Below are positions 17,131 through 26,471 of a stretch of DNA of 64,000 nt, piece by piece; position 1 is the first letter of the stretch, and every line of letters begins with the position of its first letter. The notes below the pieces were generated by a model. The model was not told the DNA's origin, did not search any database, and worked only from the letters and a program-made list of their open reading frames with translations. Origin of the DNA: Bradyrhizobium sp. OK095 (GTDB lineage Bacteria > Pseudomonadota > Alphaproteobacteria > Rhizobiales > Xanthobacteraceae); assembly GCF_900109945.1 (NCBI RefSeq), contig NZ_FOBX01000014.1, forward strand, positions 124,001 to 188,000, given 5' to 3'. A program made the translations under genes and the position numbers.

Positions 17131-18399
17131 TCACTTCGTCATCGCGCCATAGACGATGTCCTGGACCTGCTCGCGATAGTATTTGCGCAGCTCGCCCGGC
17201 GCCGCGGTTCCCACCACCACGACGAGACGCTCCTTCGGATCGCAGAAGAACTGCGTCCCGAACGCACCATTCCAGGTGAACTCGCCGGGATTGCCGGGGA
17301 CCGACGACAGGCCTTCGCTGGTGCGGACCGCGACCGCGAGGCCAAAGCCGAAGCCGGCGCGATGCGGCTCGATATTCGCCACGTTGTTCTTGATCTCGGG
17401 GCCGAGGTGGTTGGTCGTCATGTGGTGCACGGTTTTCGGGGAGAGGATGCGCTGGCCGTCGAGCTCGCCGCCGTTGAGCAGCATCTGCCCGAAGCGGATG
17501 TAGTCGCCGACCGTCGCGAACGAGCAGGCGCCGCCGCAATCGAACTGGGTCGGCGTGTCCAGAAGCTTGATGGTCTGCGGCTTGCCGGTCAGCGGATCGT
17601 TGGCAAACGGGCGGGCGAGGCGCGGGCGCTGTGCGTCGGTCGGGTGGAAGGTCGCGTCCTTCATGCCGAGCGGCTGCCAGACATTGGTGGCGAGATAATC
17701 GCCGAGCTTCTGCTCGCTCACCTTCTCGACGACGGCGCCGAGCACATCGATCGAAAAGCCGTATTCGAACTCGGTCGATGGCTGATGCGCCAGCGGCAGT
17801 TTCGTGATGCGATCGATGAAGGCCTGGGTGTCGCCCTCGATCGCCGGCGCGACGCCGTCAGGGTAAAGCCGTGCCACCGCGCTCGAACTGTCCGGGCGGC
17901 CGCCATACATCAATCCGGACGTATGCCGGTAGAGATCGTGGATGAAGATCGGCGACGCCTGCGGCTCGAGCTTGAGCGAGCCGTTGGCCTCGGTCGCGCC
18001 GACCTTCATGTCGGCAAAGCCGGGATAGTAATCGGACAGCTTGGCCTGGAGCGGCAACTGGCCTTTCTCCATCAGCGTCAGGCCTGCGACCGCCGCCATC
18101 GGCTTGGTCATCGAGGCCAGCGCGAAGATCGCATCGACCGGCATCGGCGTGCCCTTGTCCGGGTCGAGCATGCCGTAGGCCTTGTAGTGCACGAGCTTGC
18201 CGTCCCGTGCCACCGCCACGACTGCGCCGGGTACGCGCTTGGCGGCGATCTCGCGGGCGAAGAAACTGTCGAGCCGCGCAAGCCCCTGCTTCGAGAAACC
18301 GGTGTCATCAGGGTTGGCTTCGGGCAGCGGTGCGGCGCGCGCGGCACCGAACGTAATGACGGCAGCGGCCGCCGCGATCATGGCGATCGTCTTTTTCAT
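17131..18399 (-). CDS. Serine beta-lactamase/esterase family protein
   Basis: A 422-residue exported protein of the class C beta-lactamase, penicillin-binding protein and EstB esterase family. A signal peptide (residues 1-22) precedes the domain. The SxxK motif is in ALASMTKPM (about residue 95). Such proteins in soil bacteria are more often esterases or peptidases than resistance enzymes, and nothing here indicates beta-lactam hydrolysis. It is read alone from the minus strand. Confidence 0.85.
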   Translation of the reverse strand: MKKTIAMIAAAAAVITFGAARAAPLPEANPDDTGFSKQGLARLDSFFAREIAAKRVPGAVVAVARDGKLVHYKAYGMLDPDKGTPMPVDAIFALASMTKPMAAVAGLTLMEKGQLPLQAKLSDYYPGFADMKVGATEANGSLKLEPQASPIFIHDLYRHTSGLMYGGRPDSSSAVARLYPDGVAPAIEGDTQAFIDRITKLPLAHQPSTEFEYGFSIDVLGAVVEKVSEQKLGDYLATNVWQPLGMKDATFHPTDAQRPRLARPFANDPLTGKPQTIKLLDTPTQFDCGGACSFATVGDYIRFGQMLLNGGELDGQRILSPKTVHHMTTNHLGPEIKNNVANIEPHRAGFGFGLAVAVRTSEGLSSVPGNPGEFTWNGAFGTQFFCDPKERLVVVVGTAAPGELRKYYREQVQDIVYGAMTK

Positions 18400-18511
18400 T
18401 ATATCCTCCCAAGGCGAGCTCGTTATGCAGTGGCTCGCCGAGCGCCTAGATCACGACCGCACCGGGTCGAAGTCAAGCGCGGGCCGGGCATGTCAGGGAG
18501 GCGCGGGAATC

Positions 18512-19363
18512 CTATCGTCCTTCCCCCGCGCGCCACAAAGCATCCAGGGCGTGGCGGTAGGTCGGATACGCCAGCGTGATGCCGAGCTCGCGCTTCAGTT
18601 TCGCATTGGAGACACGGGCGCTGCTGGCATAGAAGCTGCGCGCCATCGCCGACATCTCGGCCGTCGCGAACGGTTCTTCCGGCGGCGGTGCCACGCCCAT
18701 GAGTTCCGCGGCATAGGCAATCACGTCCTGCGGCGGCGCGGGCTCGTCGTCGCAGACGTTAAAGATGCCGCCTCCCTGATGACGAAGCGCGGCCATGATC
18801 GCACTTGCGATATCGTCGACGTGGATGCGGTTGAAGACCTGTCCGGGCTTAATGATGCGTCGAGCGGTGCCCGCGCGCAGTGTCACCAGCGCGTTGCGGC
18901 CGGGGCCGTAGATGCCTGCAAGTCGCAGGATTACGACATCGCCATGTGCGGTTTCCGTCCAGGCCTGCTCCGCCGCGAGCCGCTGCCGGGTGCGATCGAA
19001 GGTGGCGATTGGCGGTGTGCTCTCATCGACCCATGCGCCGCCGTGGTCGCCATACACGCCGATGGTGGCGAGATAGATCACCTTCCGGCGGTGGCCCACC
19101 GCCAGCACATCGCCGAAGGCCGCGAGTGCGGGATCGCCGGCGCTGCCGGGCGGGATCGATACGAGAAGGACATCGGCATCGCGGACCAGCTCGACGGTTT
19201 TGCGCGCGGGACTGTTACCGGAAAATGCGTGCACCTCGATGCCAGCGAGGTCGTCCCGCTTTCCGGGATCGCGCACGGTGCCGGCGATATGCGAGAAGCT
19301 GCCGCCGTATTGGCGGACGAAATGCCCAGCACTGTAGCCGAGGCCAAGGATGAAGAGCCGCAT
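18512..19363 (-). CDS. NAD-dependent epimerase/dehydratase-like protein
   Basis: A 283-residue Rossmann-fold protein of the extended SDR type, similar in character to YeeZ. The nucleotide-binding loop is near the N-terminus (LFILGLGYSAGHF). A central segment includes YLATIGVYGDHGGAWVDE, where the Tyr of the SDR family would sit, and RLAGIYGPGRN, an epimerase-family motif. The ATG at 19363 is used because the glycine loop should lie just after the start. It is divergent from the HAD gene. Confidence 0.82.
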   Translation of the reverse strand: MRLFILGLGYSAGHFVRQYGGSFSHIAGTVRDPGKRDDLAGIEVHAFSGNSPARKTVELVRDADVLLVSIPPGSAGDPALAAFGDVLAVGHRRKVIYLATIGVYGDHGGAWVDESTPPIATFDRTRQRLAAEQAWTETAHGDVVILRLAGIYGPGRNALVTLRAGTARRIIKPGQVFNRIHVDDIASAIMAALRHQGGGIFNVCDDEPAPPQDVIAYAAELMGVAPPPEEPFATAEMSAMARSFYASSARVSNAKLKRELGITLAYPTYRHALDALWRAGEGR

Positions 19364-19486
19364 GAATCTCCCGTGCAGGCCGGAGTTCCCGTTCGCGCCA
19401 GTGCGCACCCCGCTCATAAGAGATTTTTGGGTCCGGTAAAAGATATTGCGATTTTACTCGCCTGCAAGTGCGGGCGATGGTCGCGC

Positions 19487-20212
19487 ATGCAGGCAGAAGC
19501 GGGCACCATAGCGCCATCCGGCGCGGCAGAGCTGATCCGCCACGCGGCGGCGCTGATCTTCGATGTCGACGGCACCCTGGCCGAGACCGAGGAACTGCAC
19601 CGGCAGGCCTTCAACCATGCCTTCGCTCGGGCCGGTCTCGACTGGCAATGGGACCGTGCCGTCTACAAGGACCTGCTGCGGGTGACGGGCGGCAAGGAGC
19701 GCATGCGCGCTTACCACGCGCAGTTGGAGATCGCTCCGCCATTGTCGGACGCTGATATCGCCGAGCTTCACCGCATCAAGACCGCGCATTATGCCGGCCT
19801 GATCGAAACCGGCTGCTGTCCCTTAAGGCCCGGCGTGGCGGAGCTGCTTGTTGCGGCCGGGATGCGCGGGCAGCGGCTTGCGATCGCGACCACCACGTCA
19901 CATGGCAATATCGATGCGCTGCTGTCGCAGGCGCTGGGCACACGCTGGGCGGCGGATTTTGATGCGGTCGTTGCCGGCGATGACGTCAGGCACAAGAAGC
20001 CCGCGCCGGATGTCTATCTCGAAGTTCTGGCCCGACTGGGACTGCACGGCTCCGAGTGCGTTGCGATCGAGGATTCCGGCAATGGATTGATCGCGGCTTC
20101 GCGTGCCGGCATCCCCGTCCTCATCACCAAAAGCATGTTTTTTGGAGACGATGATTTCAGCGAAGCGCGAGCTGTGCTGGACGATTTGTCGGAACTCGGG
20201 GGCTCAAAATAA
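19487..20212 (+). CDS. HAD phosphatase, CbbY-like
   Basis: A 241-residue haloacid dehalogenase superfamily phosphatase. Motif I is LIFDVDGTLAETE, with nucleophile and acid Asp residues (about 21-23). A helical cap domain follows, and motifs with Lys (HKKPAPDVYL) and Asp (IEDSGNG) complete the site. It resembles CbbY, which hydrolyses xylulose-1,5-bisphosphate, but the neighbours do not point to the Calvin cycle. The ATG at 19487 is selected because upstream in-frame sequence runs through the divergent promoter region. Confidence 0.85.
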   Translation: MQAEAGTIAPSGAAELIRHAAALIFDVDGTLAETEELHRQAFNHAFARAGLDWQWDRAVYKDLLRVTGGKERMRAYHAQLEIAPPLSDADIAELHRIKTAHYAGLIETGCCPLRPGVAELLVAAGMRGQRLAIATTTSHGNIDALLSQALGTRWAADFDAVVAGDDVRHKKPAPDVYLEVLARLGLHGSECVAIEDSGNGLIAASRAGIPVLITKSMFFGDDDFSEARAVLDDLSELGGSK

Positions 20213-20267
20213 AAAATGTGAAAAACAACCCCATGCACAGCAGATCACGCCGGCGTGAGGGCCATCG

Positions 20268-20675
20268 TCAGTGCACCCGGTGGCTCGCTCTATCGTCTTC
20301 GGCCTGCTCGACAATTTGCGCAATGGGGCTCGACTGATGGTGGACCAGGCGCCAGCCGTCGCCGACACGACGAAAATGGTTGGCCGCGGCCAAAGCAGTG
20401 CCGTCGACGATCTCGATGCAGAGCACGCGCGCACTGTCGCCATCGACAATCGCCTGCGGTTCGGCGCAGACGATCTGCGGCCGTTCAGGATTTTGCAGGA
20501 TGTCGCGCCAGCTTCCGATTACAGTGGCGCGTCCGACGATCGCCGGCCAGCCCGGATGGATGCAGGAAATGGCGTCGTCATCCGCCCACATCCGCTCCAT
20601 TCCGTCGAAATCGCCGGTTGAGAAGGCGTCGTAGAAGGCCGCGTTGGCGGCGATGATCTTGCTGTCCTTTGCCAT
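20268..20675 (-). CDS. SnoaL-like/nuclear transport factor 2 fold protein
   Basis: A 135-residue small protein of the SnoaL or DUF4440 type, a cone-shaped barrel that often serves as a small enzyme or binding module. Characteristic sequence includes ANAAFYDAFSTGDFDGMERMW, then CIHPGWPAIVGRATVIGSWRDIL and a final HFRRVGDGWRLVHHQSS. Start ATG at 20675. The specific role is unknown. It converges on the CbbY-like gene. Confidence 0.85.
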   Translation of the reverse strand: MAKDSKIIAANAAFYDAFSTGDFDGMERMWADDDAISCIHPGWPAIVGRATVIGSWRDILQNPERPQIVCAEPQAIVDGDSARVLCIEIVDGTALAAANHFRRVGDGWRLVHHQSSPIAQIVEQAEDDRASHRVH

Positions 20676-20773
20676 GCCTCTCGGGTGCGGCAATGGCAGG
20701 CAAAAATCAAGCGCGACTTCCGTTCGATTTTGCGTTCGATTTTGACCGCAGTGCAGCATTGCCCGCTTTGTGA

Positions 20774-22243
20774 TCACGCCGAGACTAACGTCTCCACCGC
20801 CCGCCGCGCACCGTCCTGATAAAGACGGCCGAGCGCTGAGGTCACGGCCTCGCGCAGGCGCGGCTCGGCACCCAGCGCCCCGAACACTTTTCCAACGCCG
20901 AGCAATGCGGGTGCGAGCTTGTCAGCCACGAGACCCGCCTCACGCGCCAGCGCGGCGAATTCGGCGGCAAGCGGATCGCGCACGTCGATGGCGCGGCCCT
21001 GCTCGTCAAGCGCGGTGACGTAGCGCATCCAGCCGGCGACCGCGAGTGCATGCGTTGCGATCGGCAGGTTCTTGGCGAGGCGATCCCGCATCGCGCTCAG
21101 CAGGCGCTGCGGCAGCTTCTGCGAGCCGTCCATCGCGATCTGCCAGGTGCGGTGATGCAGCGCCGGATTGGCGAAGCGCTTCAGCAGCGAAGCGCGATAG
21201 GCGGTGAGATCCGTGCCAACAGGCATCGTCAGCGTCACCGCGGCTTCTTCCATCACCTGCGCGGCAAGGCGCGCGAAATGCGGATCCTGCATGGTGTCGG
21301 CAATGGTCTCGTAACCCGCGAGATAGCCGAGATAGGCCAGCGCCGAATGGCTGGCGTTGAGAAGGCGCAGCTTCATCAGCTCGAACGGCTTGACGTCGGT
21401 GACGAGCTCGACGCCGGCTGCGGCAAGATCGGGCCGGCCTGCGGCAAAGCGATCCTCGACCACCCATTGCGTGAATGGCTCGGTCATGACCGGCCAGGCG
21501 TCGCGCATGCCGAGCGCCGAGGCGACCGCATCGCGGTCAGCATCAGTCGTTTCCGGCACGATGCGATCGACCATGGTGCAGGGGAACGCGGCCGCATCCG
21601 CAATCCACTTGCCGAGGTCCTTCGACCGTAGCGCGGCGAACTGTGTCACGATCCGCTGCACGGTGTGACCATTGGCGGCGAGATTGTCGCAACACAGCAC
21701 GGTGAAGGGTGCAAGCCCCTGCGCGCGCCGGCGCGCAAGAGCCGCCACGATGAAGCCCGGGGCCGAGCGCGGCGCATCAAAATTGTTGAGATCGTGCACG
21801 ACATCAGGATGCCGTTCGTCGAGATCGCCGGTCTGCGGCGTGTGGCAATAGCCTTTTTCCGTGACGGTGAGCGAGACGATGCGAATGGCGGGATCGGCCA
21901 TCCGCTCGATCAGCGCTGCCGGCTTCTCGCGCGCGACGACGCTGTCGAGCAGCGCGCCGATCACGCGATGCTCGGTGCCTTCGGCGGCGCGCACGGCGAC
22001 AGTGTAGAGATGATCCTGCGGGGCGAGGGCGTCGCGCGTATCCGGGCTGCGCAGGCTTGCGCCGATGATGCCCCACGATGTGGCCCCAGTGGCAAGGCAA
22101 TCGTCGATGACGACGGCTTGATGGGCGCGATGAAAGGCGCCGAGACCAAGATGCACGATACCGGGCGTGACGCGCGAACGGTCATAGGCCGGGCGGCGGA
22201 TGGACGGTGCCAGCCGGTCGAGATTGGCGCGGCCAAGGCGCAT
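20774..22243 (-). CDS. uxuB: Mannitol dehydrogenase family, probable D-fructuronate reductase
   Basis: A 489-residue long-chain polyol dehydrogenase. It has the NAD-binding segment IVHLGLGAFHRAHQAV (about residues 29-44) and the family active-site motif with Lys, Asn and His (ELMKLRLLNASHS). Mannitol dehydrogenase, UxuB and related reductases share this fold. The nearby UxuA, uronate-type regulator and idonate dehydrogenase favour fructuronate reductase, which interconverts D-fructuronate and D-mannonate. The direct substrate remains an inference. It is divergent from the GntR-family regulator with a shared operator region. Confidence 0.87.
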   Translation of the reverse strand: MRLGRANLDRLAPSIRRPAYDRSRVTPGIVHLGLGAFHRAHQAVVIDDCLATGATSWGIIGASLRSPDTRDALAPQDHLYTVAVRAAEGTEHRVIGALLDSVVAREKPAALIERMADPAIRIVSLTVTEKGYCHTPQTGDLDERHPDVVHDLNNFDAPRSAPGFIVAALARRRAQGLAPFTVLCCDNLAANGHTVQRIVTQFAALRSKDLGKWIADAAAFPCTMVDRIVPETTDADRDAVASALGMRDAWPVMTEPFTQWVVEDRFAAGRPDLAAAGVELVTDVKPFELMKLRLLNASHSALAYLGYLAGYETIADTMQDPHFARLAAQVMEEAAVTLTMPVGTDLTAYRASLLKRFANPALHHRTWQIAMDGSQKLPQRLLSAMRDRLAKNLPIATHALAVAGWMRYVTALDEQGRAIDVRDPLAAEFAALAREAGLVADKLAPALLGVGKVFGALGAEPRLREAVTSALGRLYQDGARRAVETLVSA

Positions 22244-22307
22244 GGACGTCTCCCCTTTGCTTTGCCGCTGCTTGACATGGCGCCCGTATCAGGTCAATGC
22301 TCCGGTC

Positions 22308-22336
22308 AATTGGTAAGGCCAATTATCCAAAATTGG
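22308..22336. promoter_or_regulatory. UxuR-like operator palindromes
   Basis: AATTGG (22308-22313) and CCAATT (22319-22324) form an inverted repeat with a 5-base spacer. CCAA...TTGG (22327-22336) follows. This resembles the known UxuR/ExuR consensus (AATTGGTATACCAATT) and lies between the divergent reductase and its adjacent FadR-type regulator, so the regulator probably binds here. Confidence 0.62.
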
Positions 22337-22384
22337 CGGGCCGCGGGTGTGAACCACCCGTGCGACCCCTTCGGGAGGACCAGC

Positions 22385-23197
22385 GTGCCGCTGGAAGCTG
22401 TGGAGGCGAGACGGCTTTATCGCCAGGTCGCCGATCAATTGCGAAGCCTGATCGACAGCGGCGAGTACGCGGTCGGCAGCCGCTTGCCGACCGAGCGTGA
22501 GCTTGCCGAGCAGCTGAAGATCTCCAGGCCGACGGTGCGCGAAGCCCTGATCGCGCTCGAGGTCGAGGGCCGCGTCCGCATCCGCGTCGGTTCAGGCATC
22601 TATGTGACCGAGCCCGCGGATGCTGCGCCCGCGCTGCCGGCTGCCGGCATCGAGGGCCCGTTCGAGCTGCTGCGCGCCCGCGAATTCCTCGAAGGTGCCA
22701 TCGCCGAGCAAGCCGCGCGCGTGGCGACCAAGGACGATATCGCTCGCATCGACGCGTCGCTCGTCGCGATGGAGAATGTCGAACATCCCGGCGAAGCCTC
22801 GATGGTGCACGACCGCGCCTTCCACGTCGCGATCGCCGGCAGCCTCGGCAATGCCGTTCTGGTGCGCGTGGTCGGCGAGCTGTTCGATCAGCGCCTCAAT
22901 CCCTATTTCGCGCAGCTTGCACATTATTTCGAGAGCCCGGGCACCTGGCGCACCGCGCTCGACGAGCACCGTGCCGTGCGTGATGCGATTGCGGCACATG
23001 ATCCCGATGCCGCTCGCGATGCCATGCGAAAACATCTGGCGCGCTCTCAGGAGCGCTTTGCGCAGAATTTCGGCGCCGAGGGCGTGGCGGGGGCACCTGC
23101 CGGGCGAGCTCGGCCCGCGCGAGCCGCGGCCAAGCCGGCAAAACCAAAGAGAGCGCCGAAGAAGCCGGCCAAAAGCGGCAGCGCACGGCGACGATGA
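22385..23197 (+). CDS. GntR-family (FadR/UxuR type) regulator
   Basis: A 270-residue regulator. The winged helix at about residues 10-75 has the GntR signature (YAVGSRLPTERELAEQLKISRPTVREALIALE). A helical FCD ligand-binding domain follows (about 95-225). The C-terminal 35 residues are a Lys/Ala/Pro-rich tail (AKPAKPKRAPKK) that is not part of the fold. The GTG start at 22385 places the protein start just before the helix-turn-helix. The operator upstream and the neighbouring uronate genes suggest a uronate-responsive repressor. Confidence 0.87.
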   Translation: MPLEAVEARRLYRQVADQLRSLIDSGEYAVGSRLPTERELAEQLKISRPTVREALIALEVEGRVRIRVGSGIYVTEPADAAPALPAAGIEGPFELLRAREFLEGAIAEQAARVATKDDIARIDASLVAMENVEHPGEASMVHDRAFHVAIAGSLGNAVLVRVVGELFDQRLNPYFAQLAHYFESPGTWRTALDEHRAVRDAIAAHDPDAARDAMRKHLARSQERFAQNFGAEGVAGAPAGRARPARAAAKPAKPKRAPKKPAKSGSARRR

Positions 23198-23267
23198 GTT
23201 TGGGCGGCCCGCCTCCGCTTAGGGGTGGGCGAACAAGAAGCAGACTTAGAAGATGGAGGAAAAGTCA

Positions 23268-24245
23268 GTGTTGAAGAAAATGACAATGGTGCTGGCGGTC
23301 TCGGCCGCAGCAATGATTGCCACGACCCAGGTCGGCATGGCGCAGACCAAGCTCAAATGGGCCCACGTCTACGAAACCTCGGAGCCGTTCCACACCGCCT
23401 CGGTGTGGGCTGCGCAGGAGATCGGCAAGCGCACCAACGGGCGCTATACGGTCGACGTCTATCCGGCCTCGCAGCTCGGCAAGGAAGCCGACATCAATCA
23501 GGGCCTCTCGCTCGGCTCGGTCGACATCATCATCTCCGGCTCGAGCTTCGCGGCCAAGAGTTTTCCGCCGATCGGCGTGACCTATTATCCGTACACCTTC
23601 CGCGACGCCGATCATCTGCTCGCCTACACCAAGAGCGATATCTTCAAGGAGCTCGCCAAGGGCTATGAGGACAAGAGCGGCCACCACATCGTCGCGGTGA
23701 CCTATTACGGCGTGCGCCAGACTTCGTCGAACAAGCCGATCAAGACCTGTGCGGACCTGAAGGGCCTGAAGATGCGCGTGCCCGACGTTCCGGCCTATCT
23801 GGCGATGCCGCGTGCCTGCGGCGCCAACACAGCGCCGATCGCCTTCGCCGAAGTCTATCTCGCGCTCCAGAACGGCACGGTTGAGGCGCAGGAGAACCCG
23901 CTGACCACGATCGAGGCCAAGAAGTTCTACGAAGTGCAGAAGCACATCGTGCTGACCGGCCACATCGTCGACCACCTCAATACGGTGGTGGCGGGCGCGC
24001 TCTGGAAGAAGCTCAGCGACGAAGACAAGAAGATCTTCACCGACGTCGCGCAGGAAGCCGCCGCAAAGGCGACCGACGAGATCAAGCAGAACGAAGCCAA
24101 GCTGGTTGCCTTCTTCAAGGAGAAGGGCCTGACCGTGACCGAGGTCGACAAGAACGAGTTCCGCGACACCGTGTTGAAGAACGTTCCGTTCGAGACCTTT
24201 GGTTATCGCAAGGCCGACTGGGAACGGATTCAGGCGGTGAAATAA
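23268..24245 (+). CDS. dctP: TRAP transporter substrate-binding protein (DctP)
   Basis: A 325-residue periplasmic binding protein. The N-terminus is a signal peptide ending near VGMA-QTKL. The TRAP DctP core is visible (ASQLGKEADINQGLSLGSVDII, then DLKGLKMRVPDVPAYLAMPRACGANTAPIAF, with the conserved Arg that binds the ligand carboxylate). GGAGGA lies 7 bases before the GTG at 23268, which is preferred over the upstream ATG at 23253. The context favours hexuronate or aldonate uptake. It is separated from DctQ by a palindromic repeat. Confidence 0.9.
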   Translation: MLKKMTMVLAVSAAAMIATTQVGMAQTKLKWAHVYETSEPFHTASVWAAQEIGKRTNGRYTVDVYPASQLGKEADINQGLSLGSVDIIISGSSFAAKSFPPIGVTYYPYTFRDADHLLAYTKSDIFKELAKGYEDKSGHHIVAVTYYGVRQTSSNKPIKTCADLKGLKMRVPDVPAYLAMPRACGANTAPIAFAEVYLALQNGTVEAQENPLTTIEAKKFYEVQKHIVLTGHIVDHLNTVVAGALWKKLSDEDKKIFTDVAQEAAAKATDEIKQNEAKLVAFFKEKGLTVTEVDKNEFRDTVLKNVPFETFGYRKADWERIQAVK

Positions 24246-24270
24246 ACGGCGCCAACCTTGCTGCACGACC

Positions 24271-24382
24271 CTCATGGTGAGGAGCGCGAAGCGCGTCTCG
24301 AACCATGAAGGCCCGGGTGTCGCTTAGGTGTCGCCCGGGCCATCCTTCGAGACGCTTGCTTCGCAAGCTCCTCAGGATGAGG
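24271..24382. repeat. Large imperfect palindromic intergenic repeat
   Basis: Two long arms (CCTCATGGTGAGGAGC near 24271 and GCTCCTCAGGATGAGG near 24382) fold into one hairpin with an inner CCCGGG stem. The sequence reads like the short palindromic repeats scattered through Bradyrhizobium genomes. It lies between dctP and dctQ inside one operon and could reduce or stabilise transcript, which would balance binding protein over permease. Confidence 0.72.
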
Positions 24383-24481
24383 AGCGGAGCGAGTCCAAGG
24401 CAGTAAAACCAATTCGAGATTCCGGGTTCGGCTCTTCGAGCCGCCCCGGAAAGACGTTCAAGTCGTTTGGGGAGTAACCAT

Positions 24482-25060
24482 ATGTCGACCGCCGAAGTGC
24501 ACCGGCAGATCACCGGGGACGAGATCGCCCATACCTTCGAGGAGGAGGCGACACCGAAGGTCGATCTCGGCGTCTACGCTTTCGAGGACTGGGTCGCACT
24601 GGCGATCTTCTGGGTGATGGCGCTCGCCGTCTTCCTCCAGTTCTTCACCCGCTACGTGCTCAACGACAGCTACGCCTGGACCGAGGAGATCGCGACCTAC
24701 TGCCTGATCGGCGTGGTCTTCATCGGTTCGTCGATGTGCGTGCGGCTGTCGCGGCATATCCAGGTCGACCTCATCTACCGTTATTTGCCGCATCGCGTGG
24801 CACGCGTGCTGTCGACGGTGATCGACCTGATCCGGATCGCCTTCTTCGGTTACGCCGTCAAGCTGGTCTGGGTCTACATCCGGATCATCGGCGACGAGTC
24901 GATGACGACGATCAATTTGCCTAAGGACTACGTCTACTACGCCGTGCTGCTCGGCTTCGTGCTGATGTTCGTGCGCTCGGTGCAGGTAGCGGTGCAACAT
25001 TTGCGACAGGGCTACTCGATCCTCGAACGTCCCGGCGCCTACGACGGTTTTGAAGGATAA
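24482..25060 (+). CDS. dctQ: TRAP transporter small permease (DctQ)
   Basis: A 192-residue small membrane subunit. After a 40-residue soluble N-terminus come about four membrane segments. The motif TRYVLNDSYAWTEEIATYCLIGVVFIG is the DctQ signature. GGGGAG precedes the ATG at 24482. It is followed immediately by the large permease. Confidence 0.9.
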   Translation: MSTAEVHRQITGDEIAHTFEEEATPKVDLGVYAFEDWVALAIFWVMALAVFLQFFTRYVLNDSYAWTEEIATYCLIGVVFIGSSMCVRLSRHIQVDLIYRYLPHRVARVLSTVIDLIRIAFFGYAVKLVWVYIRIIGDESMTTINLPKDYVYYAVLLGFVLMFVRSVQVAVQHLRQGYSILERPGAYDGFEG

Positions 25061-25064
25061 GATC

Positions 25065-26471
25065 ATGCTGCTGTTGCTTGGAGGCTTTCTCATCCTGATG
25101 CTGCTCGGCGTTCCCGTGGCGATTGCCATGGCGTCGTCGTCGCTGCTCTACATCCTGGTCAGCGGCGTGACGCCCGACGTCACGCTGGCGCAGCGCATGA
25201 TCGCCGGCGTCGAGAGCTTTCCGCTGCTTGCGGTGCCGTTCTTCATCCTGGCCGGCAATCTGATGAACATCGCCGGCGTCACCGGCCGCATCTACAAATT
25301 CGCCGTCGCGCTGGTTGGCTGGATGCGCGGTGGCCTCGGCCACGTCAACATCATCGGCTCGGTGATCTTCTCCGGCATGTCCGGCACCGCGATCGCGGAT
25401 GCGGCCGGCCTCGGCACCATCGAGATCAAGGCGATGAAGGACCACGGCTACTCCACCGAGTTTTCGGTCGGCGTCACCGCGGCCTCGGCCACGCTCGGCC
25501 CGATCATTCCGCCGTCGCTGCCCTTCGTGATCTACGGCATGATGGCGAACGTCTCGATCGGCGCGCTGTTCCTCGGAGGCGTCATTCCCGGCGTGGTCCT
25601 GACGCTGCTGATGATGGCGACGGTCACCTACTTCGCCTACAAGAACAAATGGGGCAGCGATACGCCGTTCTCCTGGCCGCAGCTCGGCTCGGCCGGACTC
25701 GAGATCGCCGTCGTGCTCTCGTTCCCGCTCGCGATCTGGCTGATGACGCTTGCGGGCATGTCGACCAACATGGCTGTGGTCATCGGGCTCAGTGCGCTGC
25801 TCGCGATCGACTGGTATTTCGACTTCTCGGCGGTGATGGCGCTGATGGCGCCGGTGATCCTGATCGGCGGCATGACGCTCGGCTGGTTCACGCCGACGGA
25901 AGCGGCCGTCGCAGCCGTGATCTGGTCGCTGTTCCTCGGTCTCGTCCGCTACCGCACCATGACGCTGAAGACGGTGGCGAAGGCGACCTTCGACACCATC
26001 GAGACCACGGCCTCGGTGCTGTTCATCGTCACCGCGGCCTCGATCTTCGCCTGGCTCCTCACGGTGTCGCAGGCAGCCCAGCTGCTCTCGGACTGGATGC
26101 TCAGCATAACCCACAACAAATGGGTGTTTTTGGCGCTCGCCAACGTTCTGATCCTGTTCGTCGGCTGCTTCATCGACACCACCGCGGCGATTACCATTCT
26201 GGTGCCGATCCTGCTGCCGATCGTGCTCAAGCTCGGCATAGATCCGATCCATTTCGGTCTGATCATGACCCTGAACCTGATGATCGGCCTGTTGCATCCG
26301 CCGCTCGGTATGGTGCTGTTCGTACTCGCCCGCGTGGCAAAACTTTCGGTCGAGCGCACGACGGTCGCGATCCTGCCCTGGCTGGTGCCGCTGATGCTGG
26401 CGCTGATCGCGATCACTTACATTCCCGAACTCACCCTCTGGCTGCCAAAATACATGGGACTTTCCAAATGA
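25065..26471 (+). CDS. dctM: TRAP transporter large permease (DctM)
   Basis: A 468-residue permease with about twelve membrane segments. The motifs PFFILAGNLMNIAGVTGRI and FSGMSGTAIADAAGLGTIEI are typical. The ATG at 25065 follows GAAGGA. It completes a DctPQM set that imports a carboxylated sugar coupled to a sodium or proton gradient. Its stop overlaps the next start (ATGA). Confidence 0.93.
   Translation: MLLLLGGFLILMLLGVPVAIAMASSSLLYILVSGVTPDVTLAQRMIAGVESFPLLAVPFFILAGNLMNIAGVTGRIYKFAVALVGWMRGGLGHVNIIGSVIFSGMSGTAIADAAGLGTIEIKAMKDHGYSTEFSVGVTAASATLGPIIPPSLPFVIYGMMANVSIGALFLGGVIPGVVLTLLMMATVTYFAYKNKWGSDTPFSWPQLGSAGLEIAVVLSFPLAIWLMTLAGMSTNMAVVIGLSALLAIDWYFDFSAVMALMAPVILIGGMTLGWFTPTEAAVAAVIWSLFLGLVRYRTMTLKTVAKATFDTIETTASVLFIVTAASIFAWLLTVSQAAQLLSDWMLSITHNKWVFLALANVLILFVGCFIDTTAAITILVPILLPIVLKLGIDPIHFGLIMTLNLMIGLLHPPLGMVLFVLARVAKLSVERTTVAILPWLVPLMLALIAITYIPELTLWLPKYMGLSK

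Noticed and set aside
17131..18399. Possible antibiotic-resistance beta-lactamase
   Set aside because: The SxxK motif alone is shared by many esterases and peptidases of this fold. Context gives no support for resistance.
17113..18579. 488-codon plus-strand open frame
   Set aside because: It is antisense to the beta-lactamase-like gene, Arg/His-rich as usual for shadow frames in GC-rich DNA, with no recognised motif.
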